Source: Nemophila menziesii
Taxonomy: Eukaryota > Streptophyta > Magnoliopsida > Boraginales > Hydrophyllaceae
DNA: 64,000 nt
Reading direction: 5' to 3'
NCBI GenBank assembly: GCA_029959085.1
Contig: JARWIR010000018.1
Span: 806,001-870,000, forward strand
The stretch's first letter is position 1. Each line of letters begins with the position of its first letter. The notes below the pieces were generated by a model. That model searched no databases, had not been told where the DNA came from, and saw only the letters and a list, made by a program, of their open reading frames with translations. The translations under genes and the position numbers were made by a program. Below, one piece after another: positions 10,172-24,649 of the stretch.

Positions 10172-13100
10172 CTATTTATTTGATTTATAATATTTTAAAT
10201 TAAAAAGTATTCTCTTTTACCACTATTTGCATATCTAATTGAGTTGTATTCTCTATTTCTTTTCAAAAGAAAATTAAATTCTACTAATAGTACACATATG
10301 ATAGTTTTTCTATGTTAAGCTTTCTCTGTATGAAAGTTTAGAATAAATGAAAACAGTAGATAATGGTTACGAATTTAAAAAATTCATATGATAAAATAAA
10401 CTTCCTATAGAGTCGAAAATTAATAAATCATTTTTTTACATTATTCTTACATATTTTAAACTCTAAATTTTATTTATATTTATGTCAAATTGTAAATTTA
10501 ATAAATTAATAAATGTATAAAACCATATTTTTAGTCTAAAACTTACCTTGTAGAAGAAATGTCAAAACCAATGACCACTTGTGAAATCACTTTCCTGTAC
10601 AAAATGCTAATAAATTAAGATCACAATTTCATTAAAATATTATGTTTTAAGATCTAAATTGTTCCAAATAATGTATTTTCTGAATATTAATATATAACAA
10701 ATAAAAAAGATTGCATTGTAGTTAATAAAAGGTGTGCAAATTATACACAAAAATATTAGGTAATACCAAACAAATACAATTAATACAAATCAATTACCTG
10801 AAATTGATATTATAGGCTTTAAATCTTAGATTTGGGCTTAGAAAAAAACATAAATAATATAATTTTCTAAAAGAAATATAAATCTAGATCTACAAATGAG
10901 ATGAAAAAATCAATTTTTTTTTAATTTCACCTCTAGTAATCTAAATATTTCTTCAAACTTTTTGTAGGTTTAATCACAAAATTGTTGAATGAAAAAAAAT
11001 TATTCAATTTTTGGAGATTGTAAGAAATGTATAGACGAGGTGTATGATTATATTACGGCTTGAGATAAATGAAAGCGTGATGAAATGGAAAAACTAGGTC
11101 ATAGAATTTTCTCTAAATATTATAATATTCTGTTATTTTATGGGCTGGGCCTATTAGTTTAAATATATATATAAAAATTAGACCATTTTCATTGGGCCAT
11201 ATACGTATGTATAAATTGTGGTTTTTTATTTATTCAAATATAATTTAAAATTTAAAATAGTCTCGTGTTTTAATTATTTATGTGTATTCAAGGTGTAGGC
11301 ATGTGTGTATATTATATAAAATCCATAATATTTTGCAAGTTGAATAAAAATATTTAATTTAACGATATAATTATTTTAGTATTTGTTAGCGAAGTAAGTT
11401 GATATAAATGTCTTAGTAAAACTAGGAAAAAATTAGTTCCTTTAGAATTTAGCTATCCATATATAAGTTATTTTCCGTGTGGTTGGAGCCTCAAACACAT
11501 ACTATAGTACCTTGATATAATTTTATAATCCAATAGAACAATGACAAATATCACGTATATATGTATGATGAAAAACTAATCTTTTGAAGGTTTAATATAC
11601 TATTATTATAAAAATGTTATGATAATATGAGTACATGGAGACAATTCCTACATAATTAATTTTAATTAATATTTATTAATCTAATCTTTATATTGGTAAA
11701 ATTATCTATCCTTATTATGATTTGCCTAAAAAATATAATATTTATCTTTTGATACTTTAATCATTGATTATATTGAAAAATAAATAAATAAACTCCTTAT
11801 TTGTTGAGATATCGGTTTTTATGAGAAATAATAAAGTCTTTGGGAAATGTATGACATGTTACGCATAGATTCATTGGAAAGAATTGTACGAAAAATAAAT
11901 AAATTTAACTTATTTAAAAATATAAGTATGTATATGAAGATAAGGAGATATTGACAGGATGAGAACAAATGGTTATATTGTTGACTCGGACGATGAATTT
12001 ATTAAGCAAGAAAAGAAAAAAAGAAAATGACACTTTTTCAGTTTATATTATCCTAGTTTTACATAAGGTTAGGGTTATTAAGAATGAATAGAATGAGCTA
12101 GAGAAGGTTATTAAAATGATTATAACAAAATAAAGATCTCTTAGTTTATAACTGATATGGAGAAATGACCAAATTGTTTAGAATAGTTTCCAAAATTGAA
12201 AGAGAAAATATCATACAAGTATAGAATATATAATTATTGAAATAAAATTTACATTCAACAATAGCCCCATAATCAATGTTGAAACTAATATCTTTTCTTG
12301 GCCATCTATTACATTACACGTAACTAGTAGCCAAATATAATTTATATTTGATAAATTCATTAAAATTTGTTGAAAGACAACTTGATTAAATGTTATCTAT
12401 GTTGGAGAACAACAAATGTAGTATATGTGTATAGTTGGGGAAATAACAATAATATTGTGATACAATAGGTTTCTAAATCGTGCAACTAGATAATTCATTT
12501 ACAACGTACGACTAAGAAAAATGTTATGTCCTTGTGGGTTTATCTTAGTGTTAGTTCATCATAATGTCAAGGAAGTACATCACATATATACATTGGTGTA
12601 CATGTAAGGATTGATTATAGTCACATGGACAAACTATGGTAATCTACCAAAAATTAATTAAGATCTTTCTGTAATAACTAGGAGATAATATAGACGGATA
12701 AAAAAATAACCTTAATATATCCTTTTGTTGAGTTTACTTTTTAAATTGTAACATTAAGATTATAAATACAGTTAATACATTGAAAAGTATATAAAAGGAC
12801 ATTTAAAGGAAAGATAGACACATATATGTACATACAAAGTTTATTATACAACATTTATTTACTCAAATATTGAAAAATATTTAGTTGATGTATGGAAAAA
12901 TATAAAAATGACTTCATAACAATAAATTACCCAAATTCGGCAAAACTGGTTAATCACAATAATGTTAAATAAGTGAAATATTGTGCTTGATATATAACCA
13001 TTGAAAACAACTTTAGATTCACATATTGCCTATTTTTAAAACCCATAAATCTTAACCAACAATTTTTTATTAAACCATTAAACCACAAAACCCTATAATA

Positions 13101-14358
13101 TATAACCATTTAAAACACATTTAGATTCTCATATTAACCATTATCGTTTAATATATATAAAAATAACATAAATAATATATAACTACTACTAATTTCTAAC
13201 ATAATCAACCATTTAATTCATTTTTTAGGCTAAAAAAGACTAACTCTTGTTAGTGTTAGTATATGTATACTTTTTGTGTTACATAGTTTTTGCATCATTA
13301 TATTAAATTTATCAAGGTATAATTTTAATGTATATCTAGATTTGTATTAATAAATTTAGAAGTAGGAATATTAATTTACAGTTAATTAATATTTATAAAT
13401 GGACCAAAGACCATTACGATTTTACTTCTTGTAGCTTACAAATATTATATATATATATATATACAAGGATGATTTTTTTTAACAACTCATACACATAATA
13501 TATAATACATACAATAAAATAACATTTGATACTATATCAAAACCGATCCAACACACTTTTATATATTATTTTTATATAATTTATGTTTTTTAAACGCTAA
13601 AAGTTAAAAATAAAACTGTTCTCTCTGATTAAGCTCCTCCTACATTTAATAGAGTTTTTCTCTCTATTTATTTTCAAAATAAAATCGAATTGTACTAATA
13701 GTATATAACTTATAATATTTTATGTTATTTTTTCTTCACCTATATTTTGAATAAATAATATTAGTAAGTAATGACTACAAAAGTAGAAAAAAACCCACAT
13801 CATATACTCCCGTCATATCGTTTGGGTCATCAACAAATCATATACTTTAGTATATTCATTTCATAGTTAAGATGGATAATTACTAACACATTACATGAAG
13901 TATTTCCAAAAATGTTATACCTCCCAAATTCTAAACAATACCAATTGACCTCCCACGTTTAGTATACCCCGTCAGGTAATGAAAATCCAACAATACTACA
14001 TGGATCCTACAGTTGTACACGCAATACAAATGCACAATAAGCCAAAAAAAAAATGGACAGCACAAAACCACGGTCGATGAAAATAAATACAATATTGGAT
14101 CCAACAATACATTCAATTTGGATCCTCCTTCTTCAATTTCATTTATGGCTGACAACAATAAAAATTGAAACCTAACATAATATATTTAAACATAAGGCTG
14201 ATTTTGAATTATCTACCATTACATTTATGGGGTATATGAAATTGATGGAATGAGTGAGAATTATTGAAAAAGAACAAAAATATTTATTTAGCGTAGTTGT
14301 TGAAGAACTATTGTATCTAACCAAAATTAGTAACCTTGACATGTCAGTGTTTATAAAC

Positions 14359-14409
14359 AAGTAATTTTGGAGTCTTGAGGTCTCGATGCACTATAACAGG
14401 GTTGCATGT
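14359..14409 (-). pseudogene. Short antisense kinase exon remnant (end of unit 2)
   Basis: Same truncated [13 protein letters not shown] remnant as at 7093-7143. Confidence 0.62.
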
Positions 14410-15481
14410 GCGCAAATATATCATCAACACTATTTTTTTGTCAAAATATATAATCAATACTATAAAATCAAACAAAAAATAGGAATAAGTTAAAAAGAAA
14501 AGGACCAAAGCATAGTAATTTAAATAGTGTAGGTTTAATTAAGTATCTTCCCACTTTTACAAACTGTATCAATCAAATAAACAAAAGGTATATTAAAATC
14601 TAGATTGGTCAATAATAAAAAAAATCAAGTAAATAAGTTCAATTACTAGAATAACTAAGAAAGATAAATCATTATAAAATTTTCTGAATATCATTATCAA
14701 ACACCATCAAATGGACAGGATCCCGTGAAGGATTGTTTCTTCCTTTTAAACATCTATGGTTGTTAAAATAGTAATCCACTATGCAACAAATTAAACAAAA
14801 ATGAAATATTCCATACAATATGTTGTATCAGTGGCTTCTGTAGCAGATTTTTGAGGCATAAGTGATGGCTCATTGTTAGACAAGTATTTCTAAAGGTAAT
14901 TTAGACCTTTATACATTTAATTCTTATTAGTGACCAACACACTGTTCTGTATAATTTTTATTCTCCTCTTTCTACTACACCAAGTTGAAAAGACATGGAT
15001 ACATATGTAGGTTTTATCATATTTTAAATTAAAAAGTATTCACTTTTACCACTACTCGTACATCTAATTGAGTTGTATTCTCTATTTCTTTTCAAAAAAA
15101 TTAAATTCTACTAATAGTATACATATTACAGTTTTTCTATGTTATTCTTTCTCTGTATGAAAGTTTAGAATAAATAAAATATTAGATAATGGTTACAAAT
15201 TTTTAAAATTCATATGATAATCTAAACCTCCCATGGAGTCCGAAATCAATAAATGATATTTTTAACATTATTCTTACATATTTTAAATTCTAAATATAAT
15301 TTATATTTATGTCAGATTATAAATTTAATAAATTACTAAAAGTATAAAAATATATTTTTAGTCTAAAACTAACCTTGTAGAAAAATGTCATGACCAATGA
15401 CCCACTTGTAAAATCATATTCCTCTACAAAATACTAATAAATTAAGAGCACAATTTCATCAAAATATTATGTTTTATAAAT

Positions 15482-15568
15482 GAGTAGATTTGAAGTCTTG
15501 AGGTCTCGATGCACTATAACAGGGTTGCATGTGTGTAGGTACTTCATACCCTTTGCCGCATCGAGAGC
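15482..15568 (-). pseudogene. Antisense Raf-like MAPKKK exon fragment, unit 3
   Basis: Same 29-codon kinase exon fragment with [10 protein letters not shown] as in units 1 and 2. Confidence 0.72.
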
Positions 15569-15987
15569 AGTTATTGTTCTTCTTTTTTATATGGTTATTT
15601 TCACCGGGCTTGCACATCGAGCATACGTATATCATCAATACTATTTTTTGTCAAAATATATCATCAATACTATAAAATCAAACAAAACATAAAACCAAAA
15701 AATAGGAATAAGTTAAAATAAAAAGGATCAAAGCGTAGTAATTTAAGCAGAGTAGGTTTACTTGAGTATTATCCCACTTTTATAATTTGTATCAATCAAA
15801 TAAACAAAAGATATAGTCAAATATAGATTGGTCAATAATAAAAAAAATAATCAAGTAAATAAGTTCAATTACTAGACCATTATACATTTAATTCCTATTA
15901 GTGACCAACACACTCTTCTGTATAATTTTTATTCTCCTCTTTCTACTACACCAAGTCGAAAAGACATGGATACATATGTATGTTTTT

Positions 15988-16910
15988 GTGAAGCCATAAA
16001 TAATAAAACAGTAATTACTTAAGGTAAAAATTAAGATAAAGAAGAGAGGTTAATGGATATTTACTCAGGATGTGGAGGTATGAGTACTGGTCTAGTACTT
16101 GGAGCTAACCGTGGTAGAGTTAAATTAATCAGGAAATGGGCTATAGATTTAAACCCACACGCATGCAAGAGTTTGAAACTAAACCATCCAGAAACACAGG
16201 TTAGAAATAAATCAGCTGAAGATTTACTTGCGTTACTGAAAGAATTGGAGAAGCTTTCGGAGTTGTTTAATCTAGTTGGTGAAAAGGTGACTGAGGAGGA
16301 GGAAGAAAAATAAGAGGCAGGAGATAGTGAAGTATTTTTTTTTGGGTGTTTTACAGATGAAGAAGCTCGAAAGAGATGGCCTCAACGGTACGAAAAGAAA
16401 AAGGGAAATAGTGACATCATTCAAGCAAAGAAGCACTACTCTCAAGGCTTAGTGGACAAAGAGACTTTCAATCTCCATGATAATGCTTTCGTGAAGGTAG
16501 GAAAAGGAAAAGACAAAGATTACTACATTTGTAATGTAGTGGAAATGTTCGAATCAGTAGATGACTATCTTTTCTGCACGGCTCAGTGGTACTACCGAGC
16601 AAAAGATACAGTCATTGATAAATTTGAAAATCACATACATGAGAAATGTGTGTTTCTCTCTGAGGTAAAAGATGACAATCCATTGGATTGTCTCATCAAG
16701 AAGTTAAACATCGTTCATATACCTAATAACGTTGATTCAGAAAAGAAAGCTCAATTAATATCGGAATGTGACTTTTACTATGACAAGCTTTATTTACTAC
16801 CGTACATTACATTTATGAATGTTCTACCCAATAACTTATCCGAGAGTAATTAAACAAAATCAACTGTTTCATCTGAATGTGAAGCCATAACTATTAAAAC
16901 AGAAATTACT
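15988..16910 (+). pseudogene. Permuted CMT fragment, unit 3, forward copy
   Basis: Motif I part 16053-16313 with one substitution (ANRGRVKLI instead of ANRGGVKLI). The BAH part ends at 16853. Same upstream TAA and same frame break between the two parts as unit 1. Confidence 0.84.
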
Positions 16911-17358
16911 CATTTTCACCTTCAGTAATTTCTGTTTTATTAATTATGGCTTCACATTCAGATGAAACGGTTGATTTTGTTTAATTACTTTCGGATAAGT
17001 TATTGGGTAGAACATTCATAAATGTAATGTAGGGTAGTAAATAAAGCTTGTCATAGTAAAAGTCACATTCCGATATTAATTGAGCTTTCTTTTTTGAATC
17101 AACGTTATTAGGTATATGAATGATGTTTAGCTTCTTGATGAGACAATCCAATGGATTATCATCTTTTACCTCTGAGAGAAACACACATTTCTCATGTATG
17201 TGATCTTCACATTTATCAATGACTATATCTTTTGCTCAGTAGTACCACTGAGCCGTGCAGAAAAGATAGTCATCATAGTCATCTACTGATTCGAACATTT
17301 CTACTACATTACAATTGTAGTAATCTTCGTCTTTTCCTGCCTTCACAAAAGCATTATT
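16480..17358. repeat. CMT BAH inverted repeat (hairpin), unit 3
   Basis: Arms 16480-16910 and 16924-17358 with a 13-nt loop at 16911-16923. Confidence 0.9.
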
Positions 17359-17436
17359 AACTCCACCATGGTTAGCTCCAAGTACTATACCAGTTTTCAT
17401 ACCTCCACATCCTGAGTAAATATTCATTAACGTCAT
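16924..17436 (-). pseudogene. CMT fragment, unit 3, inverted copy
   Basis: Motif I remnant fused to BAH, ATG at 17436, TGA in the AQWYY-stop-AKDT position as in units 1 and 2. Confidence 0.8.
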
Positions 17437-20400
17437 CTATTTATTTGATTTATAATATTTTAAATTAAAAAGTATTCTCTTTTACCACTATTTGCATATC
17501 TAATTGAGTTGTATTCTCTATTTCTTTTCAAAAGAAAATTAAATTCTACTAATAGTACACATATGATAGTTTTTCTATGTTAAGCTTTCTCTGTATGAAA
17601 GTTTAGAATAAATGAAAACAGTAGATAATGGTTACGAATTTAAAAAATTCATATGATAAACTAAACTTCCTATAGAGTCGAAAATTAATAAATCATTTTT
17701 TTACATTATTCTTACATATTTTAAACTCTAAATTTTATTTATATTTATGTCAAATTGTAAATTTAATAAATTAATAAATGTATAAAACCATATTTTTAGT
17801 CTAAAACTTACCTTGTAGAAGAAATGTCAAAACCAATGACCACTTGTGAAATCACTTTCCTGTACAAAATGCTAATAAATTAAGATCACAATTTCATTAA
17901 AATATTATGTTTTAAGATCTAAATTATTCCAAATAATGTATTTTCTGAATATTAATATATAACAAATAAAAAAGATTGCATTGTAGTTAATAAAAGGTGT
18001 GCAAATTATACACAAAAATATTAGGTAATACCAAACAAATACAATTAATACAAATCAATTACCTGAAATTGATATTATAGGCTTTAAATCTTAGATTTGG
18101 GCTTAGAAAAAAACATAAATAATATAATTTTCTAAAAGAAATATAAATCTAGATCTACAAATGAGATGAAAAAATCAATTTTTTTTTAATTTCACCTCTA
18201 GTAATCTAAATATTTCTTCAAACTTTTTGTAGGTTTAATCACAAAATTGTTGAATGAAAAAAAATTATTCAATTTTCGGAGATTGTAAGAAATGTATAGA
18301 CGAGGTGTATGATTATATTACGGCTTGAGATAAATGAAAGCGTGATGAAATGGAAAAACTAGGTCATAGAATTTTCTCTAAATATTATAATATTCTGTTA
18401 TTTTATGGGCTGGGCCTATTAGTTTAAATATATATATAAAAATTAGACCATTTTCATTGGGCCATATACGTATGTATAAATTGTGGTTTTTTATTTATTC
18501 AAATATAATTTAAAATTTAAAATAGTCTCGTGTTTTAATTATTTATGTGTATTCAAGGTGTAGGCATGTGTGTATATTATATAAAATCCATAATATTTTG
18601 CAAGTTGAATAAAAATATTTAATTTAACGATATAATTATTTTAGTATTTGTTAGCGAAGTAAGTTGATATAAATGTCTTAGTAAAACTAGGAAAAAATTA
18701 GTTCCTTTAGAATTTAGCTATCCATATATAAGTTATTTTCCGTGTGGTTGGAGCCTCAAACACATACTATAGTACCTTGATATAATTTTATAATCCAATA
18801 GAACAATGACAAATATCACGTATATATGTATGATGAAAAACTAATCTTTTGAAGGTTTAATATACTATTATTATAAAAATGTTATGATAATATGAGTACA
18901 TGGAGACAATTCCTACATAATTAATTTTAATTAATATTTATTAATCTAATCTTTATATTGGTAAAATTATCTATCCTTATTATGATTTGCCTAAAAAATA
19001 TAATATTTATCTTTTGATACTTTAATCATTGATTATATTGAAAAATAAATAAATAAACTCCTTATTTGTTGAGATATCGGTTTTTATGAGAAATAATAAA
19101 GTCTTTGGGAAATGTATGACATGTTACGCATAGATTCATTGGAAAGAATTGTATGAAAAATAAATAAATTTAACTTATTTAAAAATATAAGTATGTATAT
19201 GAAGATAAGGAGATATTGACAGGATGAGAACAAATGGTTATACTGTTGACTCGGACGATGAATTTATTAAGCAAGAAAAGAAAAAAAGAAAATGACACTT
19301 TTTCAGTTTATATTATCCTAGTTTTACATAAGGTTAGGGTTATTAAGAATGAATAGAATGAGCTAGAGAAGGTTATTAAAATGATTATAACAAAATAAAG
19401 ATCTCTTAGTTTATAACTGACATGGAGAAATGACCAAATTGTTTAGAATAGTTTCCAAAATTGAAAGAGAAAATATCATACAAGTATAGAATATATAATT
19501 ATTTAAATAAAATTTACATTCAACAATAGCCCCATAATCAATGTTGAAACTAATATCTTTTCTTGGCCATCTATTACATTACACGTAACTAGTAGCCAAA
19601 TATAATTTATATTTGATAAATTCATTAAAATTTGTTGAAAGACAACTTGATTAAATGTTATCTATGTTGGAGAACAACAAATATAGTATATGTGTATAGT
19701 TGGGGAAATAACAATAATATTGTGATACAATAGGTTTCTAAATCGTGCAACTAGATAATTCATTTACAACGTACGACTAAGAAAAATGTTATGTCCTTGT
19801 GGGTTTATCTTAGTGTTAGTTCATCATAATGTCAAGGAAGTACATCACATATATACATTGGTGTACATGTAAGGATTGATTATAGTCACATGGACAAACT
19901 ATGGTAATCTACCAAAAATTAATTAAGATCTTTCTGTAATAACTAGGAGATAATATAGACGGATAAAAAAATAACCTTAATATATCCTTTTGTTGAGTTT
20001 ACTTTTTAAATTGTAACATTAAGATTATAAATACAGTTAATACATTGAAAAGTATATAAAAGGACATTTAAAGGAAAGATAGACACATATATGTACATAC
20101 AAAGTTTATTATACAACATTTATTTACTCAAATATTGAAAAATATTTAGTTGATGTATGGAAAAATATAAAAATGACTTCATAACAATAAATTACCCAAA
20201 TTCGGCAAAACTGGTTAATCACAATAATGTTAAATAAGTGAAATATTGTGCTTGATATATAACCATTGAAAACAACTTTAGATTCACATATTGCCTATTT
20301 TTAAAACCCATAAATCTTAACCAACAATTTTTTATTAAACCATTAAACCACAAAACCCTATAATATATAACCATTTAAAACACATTTAGATTCTCATATT

Positions 20401-21606
20401 AACCATTATCGTTTAATATATATAAAAATAACATAAATAATATATAACTACTACTAATTTCTAACATAATCAACCATTTAATTCATTTTTTAGGCTAAAA
20501 AAGACTAACTCTTGTTAGTGTTAGTATATGTATACTTTTTGTGTTACATAGTTTTTGCATCATTATATTAAATTTATCAAGGTATAATTTTAATGTATAT
20601 CTAGATTTGTATTAATAAATTTAGAAGTAGGAATATTAATTTACAGTTAATTAATATTTATAAATGGACCAAAGGCCATTACGATTTTACTTCTTGTAGC
20701 TTACAAATATTATATATATATATATACAAGGATGATTTTTTTTAACAACTCATACACATAATATATAATACATACAATAAAATAACATTTGATACTATAT
20801 CAAAACCGATCCAACACACTTTTATATAATTTATGTTTTTTAAACGCTAAAAGTTAAAAATAAAACTGTTCTCTCTGATTAAGCTCCTCCTACATTTAAT
20901 AGAGTTTTTCTCTCTATTTATTTTCAAAATAAAATCGAATTGTACTAATAGTATATAACTTATAATATTTTATGTTATTTTTTCTTCACCTATATTTTGA
21001 ATAAATAATATTAGTAAGTAATGACTACAAAAGTAGAAAAAAACCCACATCATATACTCCCGTCATATCGTTTGGGTCATCAACAAATCATATACTTTAG
21101 TATATTCATTTCATAGTTAAGATGGATAATTACTAACACATTACATGAAGTATTTCCAAAAATGTTATACCTCCCAAATTCTAAACAATACCAATTGACC
21201 TCCCACGTTTAGTATACCCCGTCAGGTAATGAAAATCCAACAATACTACATGGATCCTACAGTTGTACACGCAATACAAATGCACAATAAGCCAAAAAAA
21301 ATGGACAGCACAAAACCACGGTCGATGAAAATAAATACAATATTGGATCCAACAATACATTCAATTTGGATCCTCCTTCTTCAATTTCATTTATGGCTGA
21401 CAACAATAAAAATTGAAACCTAACATAATATATTTAAACATAAGGCTGATTTTGAATTATCTACCATTACATTTATGGGGTATATGAAATTGATGGAATG
21501 AGTGAGAATTATTGAAAAAGAACAAAAATATTTATTTAGCGTAGTTGTTGAAGAACTATTGTATCTAACCAAAATTAGTAACCTTGACATGTCAGTGTTT
21601 ATAAAC

Positions 21607-21657
21607 AAGTAATTTTGGAGTCTTGAGGTCTGGATGCACTATAACAGGGTTGCATGT
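21607..21657 (-). pseudogene. Short antisense kinase exon remnant (end of unit 3)
   Basis: As at 7093-7143, but GGTCTGGATGC changes HRDLK to HPDLK, so the catalytic-loop arginine codon is lost. Confidence 0.6.
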
Positions 21658-22741
21658 GCGCAAATATATCATCAACACTATTTTTTTGTCAAAATATATA
21701 ATCAATACTATAAAATCAAAAAAAAAATAAACCAAAAAATAGGAATAAGTTAAAAAGAAAAGGACCAAAGCATAGTAATTTAAACAGTGTAGGTTTAATT
21801 ATGTATCTTCCCACTTTTACAAACTGTATCAATCAAATAAACAAAAGGTATATTAAAATCTAGATTGGTCAATAATAAAAAAAAATCAAGTAAATAAGTT
21901 CAATTACTAGACTAACTAAGAAAGATAAATCATGATAAAATTTTCTGAATATCATTATCAAACACCATCAAATGGACATGATCCCGTGAAGGATTGTTTC
22001 TTCCTTTTAAACATCTATGGTTGTTAAAATAGTAATCCACTATGCAACAAATTAAACAAAAATGAAATGTTCCATACAATATGTTGTATCAGTGGATTCT
22101 GTAGCAGATTTTTGAGGCATAAGTGATGGCTCATTGTTAGACAAGTATTTCTAAAGGTAATTTAGACCTTTATACATTTAATTCTTATTAGTGACCAACA
22201 CACTGTTCTGTATAATTATTATTCTCCTCTTTCTACTACACGAAGTTGAAAAGACATGGATACATATGTATTTTTTATCATATTTTAAATTAAAAAGTAT
22301 TCACTTTTACCACTACTCTACATCTAATTGAGTTGTATTCTCTATTTCTTTTCAAAAAAATTAAATTCTACTAATAGTATACATATTACAATTTTTCTAT
22401 GTTACTCTTTCTCTGTATGAAAGTTTAGAATAAATAAAATATTAGATAATGGTTACAAATTTTTAAAATTTATATGATAATCTAAACCTCCTATGGAGTC
22501 CAAAATCAATAAATGATATTTTTAACATTATTCTTACATATTTTAAACTCTAAATATAATTTATATTTATGTCAAATTATAAATTTAATAAATTAATAAA
22601 AGTATAAAAATATATTTTTAGTCTAAAACTGACCTTGTAGAAAAATGTCATGACCAACAACCCACTTGTAAAATCATATTCCTCTACAAAATACTAATAA
22701 ATTAAGATCACAATTTCATCAAAATATTATGTTTTATAAAT

Positions 22742-22828
22742 GAGTAGATTTGAAGTCTTGAGGTCTCGATGCACTATAACAGGGTTCCATGTGTGTAGGT
22801 ACTTCATACCCTTTGCCGCATCGAGAGC
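22742..22828 (-). pseudogene. Antisense Raf-like MAPKKK exon fragment, unit 4
   Basis: 29 open codons as in unit 1 with one change (GGTTCCATG gives TWNP instead of TCNP). The [10 protein letters not shown] loop is intact. Confidence 0.7.
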
Positions 22829-23246
22829 AGTTATTGTTCTTCTTTTTTATATTATTATTTTTACCGGGCTTGCACATCGAGCATACGTATATCATCAATA
22901 CTATTTTTTGTCAAAATATATCATCAAAACTATAAAATCAAACAAAACATAAAACCAAAAAATAGGAATAAGTTAAAAAGAAAAGGATCAAAGCGTAGTA
23001 ATTTAAGCAGAGTAGGTTTACTTGAGTATCATCCCACTTTTATAATTTGTATCAATCAAATAAACAAAAGATATAGTAAAATATAGATTGGTCAATAATA
23101 AAAAAATAATCAAGTAAATAAGTTCAATTACTAGTCCATTATACATTTAATTCCTATTAGTGACCAACACACTTTTCTGTATAATTTTTATTCTCCTCTT
23201 TCTACTACACCAAGTCGAAAAGACATGGATACATATGTATATTTTT

Positions 23247-24137
23247 GTGAAGCCATAAATAATAAAACAGTAATTACTGAAGGTAAAAATGAAGATAAAG
23301 AAAAGAGGTTAATGGATATTTACTTGGAGGTATGAGTACTGGTCTAGTACTTGGAGCTAACCGTGGTGGAGTTAAATTAATCACGAAATGGGCTATAGAT
23401 TTAAACCCACACGCATGCAAGAGTTTGAAACTAAACCATCCAGAAACACAGGTTAGAAATAAATCAGCTGAAGATTTACTTGCGTTAGTGAAAGAATTGG
23501 AGAAGCTTTCGGAGTTGTTTAATCTAATTGGTGAAAAGGTGACTGAGGAGGAGGAAGAAAGATAAGATGCAGGAGATAGTGAAGTATTTTTTTTTGGGTG
23601 TTTTACAGATGAAGAAGCTCGAAAGAGATGGCCTCAACGGTACGAAAAGAAAAAGGGAAATAGTGACATCATTCAAGCAAAGAAGCACTACTCTCAAGGC
23701 TTAGTGGACACAGAGACTTTCAATCTCCATGATAATGCTTTCGTGAAGGTAGGAAAAGGAAAAGACAAATATTACTACATTTGTAATGTAGTGTAAATGT
23801 TCGAATCAGTAGATGACTATCTTTTCTGCACGGCTCAGTGGTACTACCGAGCAAAAGATACAGTCATTGATAAATGTGAAAATCACATACATGAGAAATG
23901 TGTGTTTCTCTCAGAGGTAAAAGATGACAATCCATTGGATTGTCTCATCAAGAAGTTAAACATCGTTCATATACCTAATAACGTTGATTCAGAAAAGAAA
24001 GCTCAATTAATATCAGAATGTGACTTTTACTATGACAAGCTTTATTTACTACCCTACATTACATTTATGAATGTTCTACCCAATAACTTATCCGAGAGTA
24101 ATTAAACAAAATCAACTGTTTCATCTGAATGTGAAGC
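23247..24137 (+). pseudogene. Permuted CMT fragment, unit 4, forward copy
   Basis: The reading frame upstream of motif I is open here (ATTACTGAAGG). A 9-bp deletion removes part of YSGCGG (TTTACTTGGAGGTATGAG). In the BAH part GTGTAAATG replaces GTGGAAATG and gives a stop (VV-stop-MFESV) near 23793. BAH coding is open again at 23797-24105. Confidence 0.82.
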
Positions 24138-24571
24138 GTAATTTCTGTTTTAATATTTATGGCTTCACATTCAGATGAAACAGTTGATTTTGTTTAATTA
24201 CTCTCGGATAAGTTATTGGGTAGAACATTCATAAATGTAATGTAGGGTAGTAAATAAAGCTTGTCATAGTAAAAGTCACATTCCGATATTAATTGAGCTT
24301 TCTTTTCTGAATCAACGTTATTAGGTATATGAACGATGTTTAGCTTCTTGATGAGACAATCCAATTGATTATCATCTTTTACCTCTGAGAGAAACACACA
24401 TTTCTCATGTATGTGATCTTCACATTTATCAATGACTGTATCTTTTGCTCGGTAGTACCACTGAGCCGTGCTTAAAAGATAGTCATCATAGTCATCTACT
24501 GATTCGAACATTTCTACTACATTACAATTGTAGTAATCTTCGTCTTTTCCTGCCTTCACAAAAGCATTATT
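23732..24571. repeat. CMT BAH inverted repeat (hairpin), unit 4
   Basis: Arms 23732-24137 and 24162-24571 with a 24-nt loop (24138-24161), after loss of the inner stem part seen in units 1-3. The hairpin architecture is preserved in a diverged unit, so the inversion predates the recent amplification. Confidence 0.88.
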
Positions 24572-24649
24572 AACTCCACCATGGTTAGCTCCAAGTACTA
24601 GACCAGTTTTCGTACCTCCACATCCTGAGTAAATATTCATTAACGTCAT
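24162..24649 (-). pseudogene. CMT fragment, unit 4, inverted copy with open 151-codon frame
   Basis: Open from ATG (24647-24649) to the stop at 24194: [17 protein letters not shown], then GGVN joined to NAFVKAGKDEDYY, the BAH motifs AQWYYRAKDTVIDKC and CVFLSEVKDDNQLDC, ending NNLSESN. The BAH arginine codon CGA is intact here, unlike units 1-3, so this is the least damaged inverted copy. Methyltransferase activity is impossible because motifs IV onward are absent. A BAH-only peptide is conceivable but unsupported. Confidence 0.75.

Larger units (their letters stand above)
7263..14528. repeat. Tandem array unit 2 (7.27 kb)
   Basis: Same layout as unit 1, shifted by 7262-7266 bp: A1 7263-7742, B1 7743-8212, A2 8213-8721, CMT forward 8722-9645, CMT inverted 9659-10171, B2 10180-10654, D 10655-14356 (no gene seen). 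Differences from unit 1 are isolated substitutions, for example GGGCATGCAC at 8341 versus GGGCTTGCAC, and homopolymer changes. These show separate copies and a recent amplification. Confidence 0.93.
14529..21788. repeat. Tandem array unit 3 (7.26 kb)
   Basis: Third near-identical long unit. CMT forward 15988-16910, inverted 16924-17436, B2 from about 17445, D about 17920-21604 (AT-rich, no gene seen). Private differences include ATGTAGGTTTTATC near 15005, a G-to-A change that turns GGTGGAG into GGTAGAG near 16114, and a short deletion near 20823 in the TTTATATA tract. Confidence 0.93.
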
